Shown: piece by piece, positions 21,266 through 29,174 of the stretch
Layout of the letters: each line of letters begins with the position of its first letter
How positions within the stretch are numbered: the stretch's first letter is position 1
NCBI GenBank assembly: GCA_900546355.1
Contig: URCM01000029.1
Span: 1 to 29,174 of the forward strand
Reading direction: 5' to 3'
DNA from: an uncultured Bacteroides sp.
GTDB taxonomy: Bacteria; Bacteroidota; Bacteroidia; Bacteroidales; Bacteroidaceae
DNA length: 29,174 bases
Notes under the pieces: generated by a model
Database searches by the model: none
Seen by the model: the letters and a program-made list of their open reading frames with translations, nothing else
Told to the model about the DNA's origin: nothing
Made by a program: the position numbers and the translations under genes

Positions 21266-23623
21266 ATGAGAACACTTTATTATTTGAGAATGGCGGTACG
21301 CTTCCTGATGCGTGCCCGTTCGTACACGATAATTAATTTGCTGGGGCTGGCGTTCAGCCTGGCTTGCAGCATCATCCTGATTCGTTACATCCACCGCGAA
21401 CTGACGGTGGACGCTAATTGCATTCATCCCGAGACGGTGGTGCTGCCGATGAGAGAGATTTATGGGAAATGTATCCCGAGCAGTATGATGTATATGGATT
21501 CGGTTTATATAGCTGACGGACATATAACGGAACGGTGCCGGATAGTTTCAGAAGAAAATGCGAGCATCGATTACGGAAATCGGACCTATACCGTTGATAT
21601 GCTGGCTGTGGATTCGGCATTTTTCCGGTTCTTTAGCTATCCGGTAACGGCGGGAATGGTTGAGATGCCCGGAGATGACACGGCTATTCTTACCCGTGAC
21701 TTTGCGGAACGTTTGTTTGGGAAAGAGAATCCTATCGGGAAGGTATTGGTTTATGGTGAGAAGACAGTGGTTGTGCGAGGGGTGATTGATGTTCCTTCTT
21801 GTAAGACGACTTGGCGTTTCGGTTTGCTGGTTTCTCATGGCTTGCAAAGGTGGAGCCAGATGGGTATTGAATTGTTGCGTGTATTGCCGGGCATCGATCT
21901 GGATGCTATCAATCAAGTGAGCAACGTGTATCGTGAAACGGAGTATTCGGGATTGACGCGGTATAAGTTCATTCCTTGGAAACAGTTTTATTGGGATTCT
22001 TCAGCCTTTGTGGAAAAATCATTGATGAATCACGGCAACAGTTCTTATTTGTTTATTTTGTCTGGAGTTGTAGCTTTACTGTTGGCAGTAGGCATTCTGA
22101 ACTTTGTCAATCTTTATATGGTGATGTTGATGAAGCGTTCACGCGAGTATGGCATTAAGAAGGTATTGGGACTAAGCCGTTTGTCGCTTTTAGGAGAGAT
22201 TTGGTTGGAAAACTTTGTGTTGGTTTTGGCTTCGCTTTTCGTGGCATGGCTGCTGATAGAAATAACCGTTGTTCCGGTTGAGTGTCTGTTAGGAGAACAG
22301 ATTAGTTATACGGTTTTTGATGTTTGGTTATCATTGGGCATTTTGTTGTTATTGCCGTTGCTTACCTCTGTTTATCCATACGTAAAATACGGTTATCGTT
22401 TGCCCATTCAGTCGATGCGGAATATCGGTATGCGTTATTCGATAACTTCGCGTGTGCTTTTCTTGGGCATTCAGTATGTCTTTACGGTGTTGTTATTGAT
22501 ATTATCTGTTTATTTCGATTGTCATTTCCGTTTTCTGACGGATACCCCTCCCGGATTCCGGACTGCGGGAATCTTGGAAGCCAATTTGTATAAAGATAAC
22601 TGGTATTCCGATAGAAATAAGCGCAATGAACGCCTCAAAGAACTTAAAAAGTCGTTGGACGAGTGCCCTTATATAAATTTGTGGTTGAGTTGTTCGTATG
22701 GTGAAATCAATAGTGGAGTCCAAGTGAAGATTATTAATGATAAAGATACGGTACTATCTATGCGGACAATATTTGTTCCGCCGAAATTCTTCAGTTTTTA
22801 TGGATTGAAAACGGTTGACGGGAAACTTCCCAGCGAAATAGATGATATTACTCGTTCTGAGATTGTATTAAATCAGAAAGCAATGAAAGCGTTCGGTTAC
22901 ATTCGTTGTGATGAAGCTTTTGTTAGGGCTGAAGCTCCTTTATGGACATTTCTTGACGCGGACGGGAATATTGTAAGCGGTGGTATGGAGTTGATGCCGG
23001 TAAGTGCGGTGGTCGGAGATTGTTATTTCGGCAAACTGACTGATGGGATAGAACCTATAGTTTTTGTAGTTAGTCGGGAATTTGTTAATGATAAGCTTTC
23101 CATCGCCGTGCAGCCGGGCAAGGAAAAGGAATTGTTGGACTACCTCCGTAAGACGGTGAAAGAAATTTACGGCACCGAAGAGTTCGAATACGATTGGCTC
23201 TCGGATGTGGTGAAAGCCCAATACGCCCACGACCGCAAGATAGCTACGGTCTATTCGGTATTCGCCTTTATCGCCATCGTGGTGTCGTGCATGGGGCTGT
23301 TCGGTATTTCGCTTTTCGATATCCGCAGGCGATATCGAGAAATTGCTATCCGCAAGGTGAACGGTGCAACTCTGCGCGACCTTTATTGGCTGCTGGGTGG
23401 CAGATACTTGAAAGTTTTGTTGGTATCGTTTGTTGTAGCTGTTCCATTAGCTTGGGTGATACTCTACAAATATACCGAAGATTTTGTATTGAAGGCTCCG
23501 CTAAGTCCGTGGATGTTCGTTGTTGCCTTGCTGTTGGTTGCAGTGATTTCCTTGGGTACCCTTTGGTGGCAAGTAAACAGGGCGGCCCGTATCAATCCGG
23601 CGGATGTGATGAAATCGGAATGA
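21266..23623 (+). CDS. FtsX/MacB-type ABC transporter permease (first)
   Basis: A 785-aa, 8-TM permease made of two MacB_PCD-FtsX halves in one chain. TM segments lie roughly at 20-41, 257-285, 308-335, 352-372, 395-416, 660-685, 715-735 and 750-770. Large periplasmic domains sit between TM1-TM2 and TM5-TM6. The cytosolic coupling sequence EIAIRKVNGATLRDL and the C-terminal INPADVMKSE are family signatures. It has no ATPase domain and must use the ATPase encoded at 26021. It is probably a mechanotransmission-type exporter acting with HlyD and TolC; the substrate is unknown. The part before about 23098 is visibly more AT-rich than the C-terminal end. Confidence 0.9.
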   Translation: MRTLYYLRMAVRFLMRARSYTIINLLGLAFSLACSIILIRYIHRELTVDANCIHPETVVLPMREIYGKCIPSSMMYMDSVYIADGHITERCRIVSEENASIDYGNRTYTVDMLAVDSAFFRFFSYPVTAGMVEMPGDDTAILTRDFAERLFGKENPIGKVLVYGEKTVVVRGVIDVPSCKTTWRFGLLVSHGLQRWSQMGIELLRVLPGIDLDAINQVSNVYRETEYSGLTRYKFIPWKQFYWDSSAFVEKSLMNHGNSSYLFILSGVVALLLAVGILNFVNLYMVMLMKRSREYGIKKVLGLSRLSLLGEIWLENFVLVLASLFVAWLLIEITVVPVECLLGEQISYTVFDVWLSLGILLLLPLLTSVYPYVKYGYRLPIQSMRNIGMRYSITSRVLFLGIQYVFTVLLLILSVYFDCHFRFLTDTPPGFRTAGILEANLYKDNWYSDRNKRNERLKELKKSLDECPYINLWLSCSYGEINSGVQVKIINDKDTVLSMRTIFVPPKFFSFYGLKTVDGKLPSEIDDITRSEIVLNQKAMKAFGYIRCDEAFVRAEAPLWTFLDADGNIVSGGMELMPVSAVVGDCYFGKLTDGIEPIVFVVSREFVNDKLSIAVQPGKEKELLDYLRKTVKEIYGTEEFEYDWLSDVVKAQYAHDRKIATVYSVFAFIAIVVSCMGLFGISLFDIRRRYREIAIRKVNGATLRDLYWLLGGRYLKVLLVSFVVAVPLAWVILYKYTEDFVLKAPLSPWMFVVALLLVAVISLGTLWWQVNRAARINPADVMKSE

Positions 23624-23647
23624 TTAAAATAAAGAATGAAGTAGCTT

Positions 23648-25963
23648 ATGATTATACATTATTTGAAAATCGCCTGGCGTAACCTGATGAAGTATAAGGT
23701 GCAGAATACTGTTTGTATTATCGGATTGGCGGTAGGTTTTGTCTGTTTCGCTTTATCCACGTTATGGATTTCGTATGAGATGACTTACGATACCTCTCAT
23801 CGGGGTGCCGACCGGTTGTATATGCTTTATGAGCCTACTTCGTTGAGTGCTTCGGGATATAGTACAGGAACTATTTATCCGGTTTCTACATTGTTGAAGG
23901 AACAGTTCCCGGAAGTGGAGGCTGCGTGTGCGTTTTATAGAGAGCAATTGCCTGTCGGTGTGCAGGAAGGGGAGACTGTAGAAACGCATATACTTTGTGC
24001 GGACTCTTGTTTTATGAACTTGTTTGGCATATCGGTTTTGTCGGGAAGCTTGGACTTTCTTCACGCTGAAGACAAGGCGGCTTTGACTCCTGATTTTGCG
24101 ATGCGGTTGTTTGGTACGCAAGATGTATTAGGGAAAGAGATTGAAATAGAAGAGAAAATCTATACGGTGTGTGCGTTAGTCAGTGGAGTAGGTACGCACA
24201 GCAGTCTGTCGTATGGGGTATGGAAAGGCAGGGATTGGACTCCTTATTATGAAAATTGGAGCGATTGCAGTTTAGATGTCTTAATCAAGCTACGCAGTGG
24301 CGAGACGATAGCATCGTTTCAAAAGAAAGTGGCGGAATATGCAGACCGAAGTTCAGACAAGCGTGCAGCTTCTTCTTTGGATAAACTTTTGTTTGTATCG
24401 TTGCCCGAATACCGGTATGCTTCGTTTAACGAAGAAAGAGGGTTGGAACTGCATTACTTGGTGCTGTTTTCCGCAGTGGGAGCATTAGTCATACTTTCTT
24501 CGTTGTTCAATTATCTGGCACTTTTTGTCAGCCGTATGCGGATGCGTGGCAGGGAGATTGAACTTCGTATGGCATGTGGCTCTTCGCGTTTCCGTCTGTA
24601 TCTGTTGTTTGCGGTGGAATACCTGTTGCTTTTGTTGCTTGTGGGACTGATAGGCATGGTGCTGATAGAAATCTTACTTCCAGCCTTTCGCAAGTTGTCA
24701 TCGGTAGAAGGGGATGTATATGCTCATACCTTGCTTTATTTCATCGGGTTGACGTTGGTTTCCGTGCTTTGCCTTATTCCGTTTATCCGCTATAAGTCGG
24801 CAAGGCGTTCCGGCGGGCGGAATCTTTTCCGCAAAGTGAGTGTGTTTTTCCAGCTTACGATTGGTATTTTGTTTGTGTTTTGTTTGACGGTGCTTTTGAA
24901 GCAGGTTGTTTATTTGCACCATACGGATATCGGATGGAACCGGGAGAGTTTAGCTGTCCTTTTTTATGTTTATCCCGAAGAACCGTTCGAAAGCATTGTG
25001 AAGGAGATAGAGCAATCGCCCGTTGTGCAGGAATCTTTTAAAGACCATTTCCTTTTATTGCCATTTGAGGATGTTGTACGGATTGGGTTGCGCGTAAACG
25101 AATGGGATGGAAAGAAAGAGGAGGACCAGCCTGTAGATATGCAGGTATTCTTTGAAGGCGAGGACTTCCTGCGTTTTTATGGCATACGGCTTGTGCAAGG
25201 TCGAATTCCGAAGCAAGGGGAAAATGATAAGATAGTTATCAATGAAACCATGGTCAAGGCATTGGGAATGCACGAACCATTGGGTAAAAAGGTGAAAGGC
25301 GGGGTGATAGGTGTACGCACGATTGTCGGTGTGGTGAAAGATTTTCATATAACGCCTCCTACAGTTCCGGTAAGTCCTATGGCGTTTGTCGGTGCGGATG
25401 GAGTTTCGTTTTCGATAGGGAAGATGAACAACTTAGCGGTAAGATTCCAAGAAGGGAAATGGGAGGAACTGCATCAGGCGGTTACCCGATTGATGGAAAA
25501 GGAATATCCCGATGTGAAGTATGGTTTTGTAAACATAGCCGATGAATACGGCAAGTATCTGGAGTCTGAATACGCATTGTTGAAGCTATTGGTTTTCGTT
25601 TCCGTGGTCTGTATGTTGGTTTCCGTCTTTGGTATATTTTCCTTGGTGACGCTCACTTGCCAGCAGCGGCGGAAAGAGATAGCCATCCGTAAGATAAACG
25701 GTGCGACGGTCAGGGATATCTTGTTTATCTTCGCCAAGGAATACTTAGGCTTGCTCACACTTTCGGCCGTAGTGGCGTTTATGGTGGGCTATGCGGTGAT
25801 GAGGTATTGGTTGGAGCAATATGTAGAGCAGACCGTTATCGACGCATGGATTTACTTCCTTATTTATATAGGTATGGGTGTAATCGTCTGCCTGAGCATC
25901 GGTTCTCGTGTATGGAAAGCCGTGCGGCAGAACCCGGCGGAAGTGATAAAGGAAAACAAATAA
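23648..25963 (+). CDS. FtsX/MacB-type ABC transporter permease (second)
   Basis: A 771-aa, 8-TM permease with the same two-half layout as its neighbour. It starts with IAWRNLMKYKVQNTVCIIGLAVG (amphipathic helix and TM1); later TMs are roughly at 267-292, 317-345, 361-380, 398-420, 643-668, 697-720 and 733-755. The coupling motif EIAIRKINGATVRDI and tail QNPAEVIKENK are present. The periplasmic domains differ strongly from those of the other two permeases, so it is not a recent tandem duplicate. It begins 24 nt after the first permease. Confidence 0.9.
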   Translation: MIIHYLKIAWRNLMKYKVQNTVCIIGLAVGFVCFALSTLWISYEMTYDTSHRGADRLYMLYEPTSLSASGYSTGTIYPVSTLLKEQFPEVEAACAFYREQLPVGVQEGETVETHILCADSCFMNLFGISVLSGSLDFLHAEDKAALTPDFAMRLFGTQDVLGKEIEIEEKIYTVCALVSGVGTHSSLSYGVWKGRDWTPYYENWSDCSLDVLIKLRSGETIASFQKKVAEYADRSSDKRAASSLDKLLFVSLPEYRYASFNEERGLELHYLVLFSAVGALVILSSLFNYLALFVSRMRMRGREIELRMACGSSRFRLYLLFAVEYLLLLLLVGLIGMVLIEILLPAFRKLSSVEGDVYAHTLLYFIGLTLVSVLCLIPFIRYKSARRSGGRNLFRKVSVFFQLTIGILFVFCLTVLLKQVVYLHHTDIGWNRESLAVLFYVYPEEPFESIVKEIEQSPVVQESFKDHFLLLPFEDVVRIGLRVNEWDGKKEEDQPVDMQVFFEGEDFLRFYGIRLVQGRIPKQGENDKIVINETMVKALGMHEPLGKKVKGGVIGVRTIVGVVKDFHITPPTVPVSPMAFVGADGVSFSIGKMNNLAVRFQEGKWEELHQAVTRLMEKEYPDVKYGFVNIADEYGKYLESEYALLKLLVFVSVVCMLVSVFGIFSLVTLTCQQRRKEIAIRKINGATVRDILFIFAKEYLGLLTLSAVVAFMVGYAVMRYWLEQYVEQTVIDAWIYFLIYIGMGVIVCLSIGSRVWKAVRQNPAEVIKENK

Positions 25964-25973
25964 AAAGACTTTG

Positions 25974-25990
25974 TGTCTCTATGTTTCAGT
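25974..25990. repeat. Degraded AACACAGAGG-type repeat arm
   Basis: CTTTGTGTCTCTATGTTT (about 25973-25990) matches the right arm of the split copy at 14128-14143 with one or two differences. It lies in the 57-nt gap between the second permease and the ATPase, a single arm without a partner. Confidence 0.5.
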
Positions 25991-26020
25991 ATAAAATAAG
26001 CATTTATTAAAAACAAGAAT

Positions 26021-26695
26021 ATGATTAAGACAGTAAATTTACAGAAGGTTTTCCGCACTGAAGAGGTGGAGACCTGGGCTTTGAACAATGTAAGCATTGA
26101 AGTAAAGGAAGGCGAATTTGTTGCTATTATGGGTCCTTCGGGATGTGGCAAGTCTACGTTGCTGAACATCTTGGGATTGCTTGACAATCCTACGGGCGGC
26201 GAGTATTATCTGAATGGAATAGAAGTGTCGAAGTACACAGAATCGCAACGCACATCCATTCGCAAGGGAATCATCGGTTTTGTATTTCAGAGTTTCAACT
26301 TGATAGATGAACTGAATGTGTACGAGAACATCGAATTGCCTTTGCTTTACATGGGCGTTCCGGCTGCCGAACGTAAGCGTAAGGTAGAGGAAGCCATGGA
26401 ACGGATGGCAATAGCCCACCGTTCGAAACATTTCCCGCAACAGCTTTCAGGAGGGCAGCAGCAGCGTGTGGCGATAGCCCGTGCGGTAGTTTCCAATCCG
26501 AAGATGATACTTGCCGACGAGCCGACCGGTAACCTGGATTCGAAGAACGGAAAGGAAGTGATGAGCCTGTTGACCGACTTGAACAAGGAAGGCACCACCA
26601 TCGTGATGGTGACCCACTCGCAACACGATGCCGGTTATGCCGGACGTATTATCCGTCTGTTCGACGGTCAGGTGGTGACGGAAGTGGCATTGTGA
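26021..26695 (+). CDS. ABC transporter ATP-binding protein (MacB/LolD type)
   Basis: A 224-aa ATPase of the MacB/LolD/FtsE group. Walker A GPSGCGKST (38-46), Q-loop FVFQSFNL, ABC signature LSGGQQQR (142-149), Walker B MILADEPTGNLDS and H-loop VTHSQHD are all intact. It should dimerise and power the three FtsX-type permeases encoded around it, which have no ATPase of their own. It is placed between permeases two and three, with gaps of 57 and 40 nt. The predicted location is the cytosolic face of the inner membrane. Confidence 0.95.
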   Translation: MIKTVNLQKVFRTEEVETWALNNVSIEVKEGEFVAIMGPSGCGKSTLLNILGLLDNPTGGEYYLNGIEVSKYTESQRTSIRKGIIGFVFQSFNLIDELNVYENIELPLLYMGVPAAERKRKVEEAMERMAIAHRSKHFPQQLSGGQQQRVAIARAVVSNPKMILADEPTGNLDSKNGKEVMSLLTDLNKEGTTIVMVTHSQHDAGYAGRIIRLFDGQVVTEVAL

Positions 26696-26705
26696 TTGCG
26701 TTTCA

Positions 26706-26728
26706 ATTCATTCATTCATTCATTCATT
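26706..26728 (+). repeat. ATTC tetranucleotide tandem repeat before the third permease
   Basis: Five complete ATTC units plus ATT, ending 7 nt before the ATG at 26736, in the 40-nt gap after the ATPase gene. A change in unit number would alter spacing upstream of the start codon but not the reading frame, unless the upstream in-frame TTG at 26727 were used. Confidence 0.85.
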
Positions 26729-26735
26729 GATTCTT

Positions 26736-29075
26736 ATGTCTTATTATCAGTTATTGCGGTTGATTGTACGAGGCTGGTGGCGCAACAAGTTGTTTACCGT
26801 AGTGGCATGGGGCAGCTTGGTCATTGGCATCCTGTGTGTTTCTTTGTTGGGGGCTTTTGTTTTGCATGAGTATCGTGCCGATAAAGTGATTCCTGACGGA
26901 GAACGTATCTTACGCCTGACTCAACAGGTGTCAATGGGAGAGCAGGCAGCGACTACTTTTATATATGGACCGGATGTGCCGCAAATCGTGTCTGCTTTTC
27001 CCGAAATAGAAACTTCTACCCGTGTGTCGAAACGTAGTAAAGTTTCGGTTGTATATCGGGATGAGACGTTTTCAATAGAACGGTTTATGCTGGCAGATTC
27101 AACGTTTCTTGACTTCTTTCCTTTGGAGGCGGTGCAAGGCAGTTGGCAAGAAGTACAAGTACAACCGGATGCGATTGCTTTGGAAGAAAAGACGGCGTTG
27201 CGGATATTTGGCTCATCGGATTGCTTGGGAGAATCCCTTGCCATGACTGTTGACGGAGATGTTCGTCCGATGGTTGTGAAGGTGGTGTTCCGCAATCCGG
27301 CGCAGGCTTTATTGTCTGTAGGTGCTTTGAGTCTGTCGGCAGGTTCTGATGACGGAGAAGCTTGTTTCATCAAGTTGCGTGAAGGGACGGACTTGGATAA
27401 ATTCCGGCAGAAGTTTGCGGAAACTCTTCTTCCTACGGTATTGGGTAAAGGTCATTTGGATACACAAACTTTACACGAGTCTTATTTTGATACCAGTGTG
27501 CAGGACCTTGTTTTGCGACATCGTTCACTTGTCATTCTGGTTATTGGAGGAGTCGTGGCATTGCTTGTGCTGTTAGTCGCTTGTTTCAATTACATCAATT
27601 TAGGTCTTACCCGTTTGTTGGACCGGATGCGTATGTTGCATATTGAGGTTTTTGCCGGTGCGTCGCGGAAAGACATTTATCGCCAGTTGTTTTTAGATAC
27701 GTGCCTGATGATTGGGCTGGCGTTCATTTGTTCTTTTTTGCTGATGAATGACCTGTTGCCTTTGTTCAACCGGTTGATGGATGTCGAGTTGACGATGGGG
27801 TACATACTGTCTTATCAAGTATTGCCTTGGTTGTTGTTGGGAGGTATTGTCCTTGCGGGGATTCCTGCCTTTTTCATCAGCCGGAAGTTGCAGTCGCTTA
27901 CCGAAAGCGAGTATCGTTGGTTCTATCAGGGTAAGATAAGACGTTTGCTGGTGTCTTGCTTTCAGGGAGGACAGTTTGTCGTGACCTTGGTTTTATTCAG
28001 TGTGTTTTTGATTATTCATAGCCAGTTGGAACTGATAAAGAAAGACAACCTGCGGTTTGAGGGAGTAATTGATGTGTATGTAGAAAAGGATTGGGGACCT
28101 CCTGTTTCTGCGTGGATGGAAGAAGCAAGGCATTGGCAAGGAGTAAAGGAGGTGACCTTGTCCGAAACAGGGCTTTTTGAAGAATCAATGGCCATTATCG
28201 GAAAATCGGGAAATCCGGAAGACATTGTTTGGATAGATATGGTTTCGTGCCGGAAAGACTTTTTGGACTTTTATCGGCTGGAACTGATAGACTCGGAACA
28301 GACCGCTCGTTTGCTTCCTGCTACCGCCTATCCCGTTGTGGTGAACGAAACATTTGTGAAGAAGTTTGTTCCTGATGGCATCAATCCGATTGGTGAACAG
28401 GTGTCCAAATACCTTCCCGATGAACCGTTGTTCGATAACCGGACTATCGTAGGGGTAGTGCGTGATTTCAGGAAAAGGTCGTTATCCGAATCGGTTTGGC
28501 CGTTGTTTATCAGCCTGAACGATGTATCGTCTGCCGATGTGCAAACACTTTCGGTAAGGGTAGAGGAGGGCAGGAAAGCGGAAGTCTTGAAACAGTTGAG
28601 ACGGAAATGGGAAGAGGTTTATCCCGACCGGACGTTTGTATATCAGGATATAGGAGGTATATTGGAAGAAGCCAATCGGGATGTCGTGATGTTGACGGAT
28701 ATCCTGTCTTTGTATGCGGCAATCAGTTTGTTGCTGACTTTTTCTGGTTTGTTCAGTTTGGTGCGTTATACCGTCCGTCTGCGTCAACGTGAAATAGCCT
28801 TGCGGAAGATACATGGAGCTTCTTTGGGACAAATACAATGGATATTATCTTGCTCGTATGTAGCGGGGGTGGCAATTGCCTTCCTGATAGCCGTGCCTTT
28901 GGTGTATGCTTGCATGCTACCGTGGCTGGAGCATTTCCGTTATTATGCTCCCATCTCCGTTTCACATTTCATGATACCGTTGGTGATTACGGCTGGAGTC
29001 ATTTTCCTTACCGTGTGGCTAATCGGTTATAAGGTTGCGAAAATGAATCCTGCTGAAGTCATCAAGCGGGAATAA
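26736..29075 (+). CDS. FtsX/MacB-type ABC transporter permease (third)
   Basis: A 779-aa, 8-TM permease starting at the ATG at 26736 (MSYYQLLRLIVRGWWRNK); an in-frame TTG three codons earlier falls in the ATTC repeat and is unlikely. TM segments are roughly at 20-44, 262-288, 318-338, 358-380, 406-428, 652-675, 705-725 and 745-765. The coupling motif EIALRKIHGASLGQI and tail KMNPAEVIKRE match the other two permeases. It is last in the export operon as seen here; no downstream gene is resolved before the window ends. Confidence 0.9.
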   Translation: MSYYQLLRLIVRGWWRNKLFTVVAWGSLVIGILCVSLLGAFVLHEYRADKVIPDGERILRLTQQVSMGEQAATTFIYGPDVPQIVSAFPEIETSTRVSKRSKVSVVYRDETFSIERFMLADSTFLDFFPLEAVQGSWQEVQVQPDAIALEEKTALRIFGSSDCLGESLAMTVDGDVRPMVVKVVFRNPAQALLSVGALSLSAGSDDGEACFIKLREGTDLDKFRQKFAETLLPTVLGKGHLDTQTLHESYFDTSVQDLVLRHRSLVILVIGGVVALLVLLVACFNYINLGLTRLLDRMRMLHIEVFAGASRKDIYRQLFLDTCLMIGLAFICSFLLMNDLLPLFNRLMDVELTMGYILSYQVLPWLLLGGIVLAGIPAFFISRKLQSLTESEYRWFYQGKIRRLLVSCFQGGQFVVTLVLFSVFLIIHSQLELIKKDNLRFEGVIDVYVEKDWGPPVSAWMEEARHWQGVKEVTLSETGLFEESMAIIGKSGNPEDIVWIDMVSCRKDFLDFYRLELIDSEQTARLLPATAYPVVVNETFVKKFVPDGINPIGEQVSKYLPDEPLFDNRTIVGVVRDFRKRSLSESVWPLFISLNDVSSADVQTLSVRVEEGRKAEVLKQLRRKWEEVYPDRTFVYQDIGGILEEANRDVVMLTDILSLYAAISLLLTFSGLFSLVRYTVRLRQREIALRKIHGASLGQIQWILSCSYVAGVAIAFLIAVPLVYACMLPWLEHFRYYAPISVSHFMIPLVITAGVIFLTVWLIGYKVAKMNPAEVIKRE

Positions 29076-29084
29076 CCGATTTTA
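29031..29084 (+). terminator. Possible terminator at the end of the export operon
   Basis: AATCGGTTAT (29031-29040) and ATAACCGATT (29072-29081) form a perfect 10-bp inverted repeat with a 31-nt loop spanning the third permease stop codon, followed by TTTA. The long loop and short T-run make it a weak terminator. Confidence 0.35.
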
Positions 29085-29088
29085 TGCG

Positions 29089-29096
29089 TATATTTG
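29089..29096 (+). promoter_or_regulatory. -7-like element at the window's right edge
   Basis: TATATTTG fits TAnnTTTG and may start a transcript for a gene beyond the window. The only following ATG in the window (29122) opens a frame of four codons before a stop, so no gene can be called in 29076-29174. Confidence 0.35.
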
Positions 29097-29174
29097 TTAC
29101 ATTATTTAATAAAAACAGCTTATGAAATTTCCATGAGATAAAAAAATCACGCCAAAGAGAATGTAAATAGTCAA

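Overview
This window is chromosomal DNA of a Bacteroidales bacterium, most likely Bacteroides or Phocaeicola. The grounds are: repeated TAnnTTTG -7 boxes, some with TTTG about 19-20 nt upstream; A/T-rich translation leaders with few Shine-Dalgarno sites; family types typical of the phylum (HU-related proteins, PCMD and DUF4377 lipoproteins, 8-TM FtsX permeases, GAFTDA-type NtrC regulators); and the gene order thrS-infC-rpmI-rplT preceded by ruvX-def-TPR. Species cannot be fixed from the sequence alone. No tRNA, rRNA, CRISPR array, transposase or phage module was recognised.

Layout. 1-411: repeats and a promoter ahead of an HU-related DNA-binding gene (412-1023, +). 1168-5274 (all -): a DUF4377 lipoprotein, an AraC regulator, a secreted alpha/beta hydrolase, and a small envelope-stress-like cluster (unknown 85-aa protein, holin-like membrane protein, YtxH protein). 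5481-7052 (+): a SPOR lipoprotein and a PCMD protein, each followed by a hairpin. 7215-10205 (+): ruvX-def-TPR. 10383-13758 (+): thrS, infC, rpmI, rplT. 13817-14547: a repeat-rich spacer, then an EFR1-type flavodoxin/ferredoxin (14548-15303, +). 15287-17929 (-): an NtrB-like histidine kinase and an NtrC-like sigma-54 response regulator. 18499-29075 (+): TolC - HlyD - FtsX permease - FtsX permease - ABC ATPase - FtsX permease.

The most coherent functional unit is 15287-29075: a sigma-54-type two-component system transcribed away from a six-gene tripartite export operon. The 569-bp region between them holds two tandem palindromes (GTGCGTTTCCGCAC and GTGTGATTCCGCAC) exactly 21 bp apart. It also holds two imperfect sigma-54-like promoters, and one of these lies at a textbook distance from the palindromes. 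I infer that the regulator binds these sites, controls itself and drives the efflux operon. Three full-size permeases share one ATPase gene.

The second theme is repeats. A roughly 106-bp palindromic element built from 22-bp units occurs twice, 18 kb apart and in opposite orientation, both times in a 5' regulatory region. A family with AACACAGAGGCACGG arms occurs twice plus a remnant, and one copy has been split by a nested set of other inverted repeats. Short heptamer or tetramer tandem repeats sit 6-7 nt ahead of three start codons.
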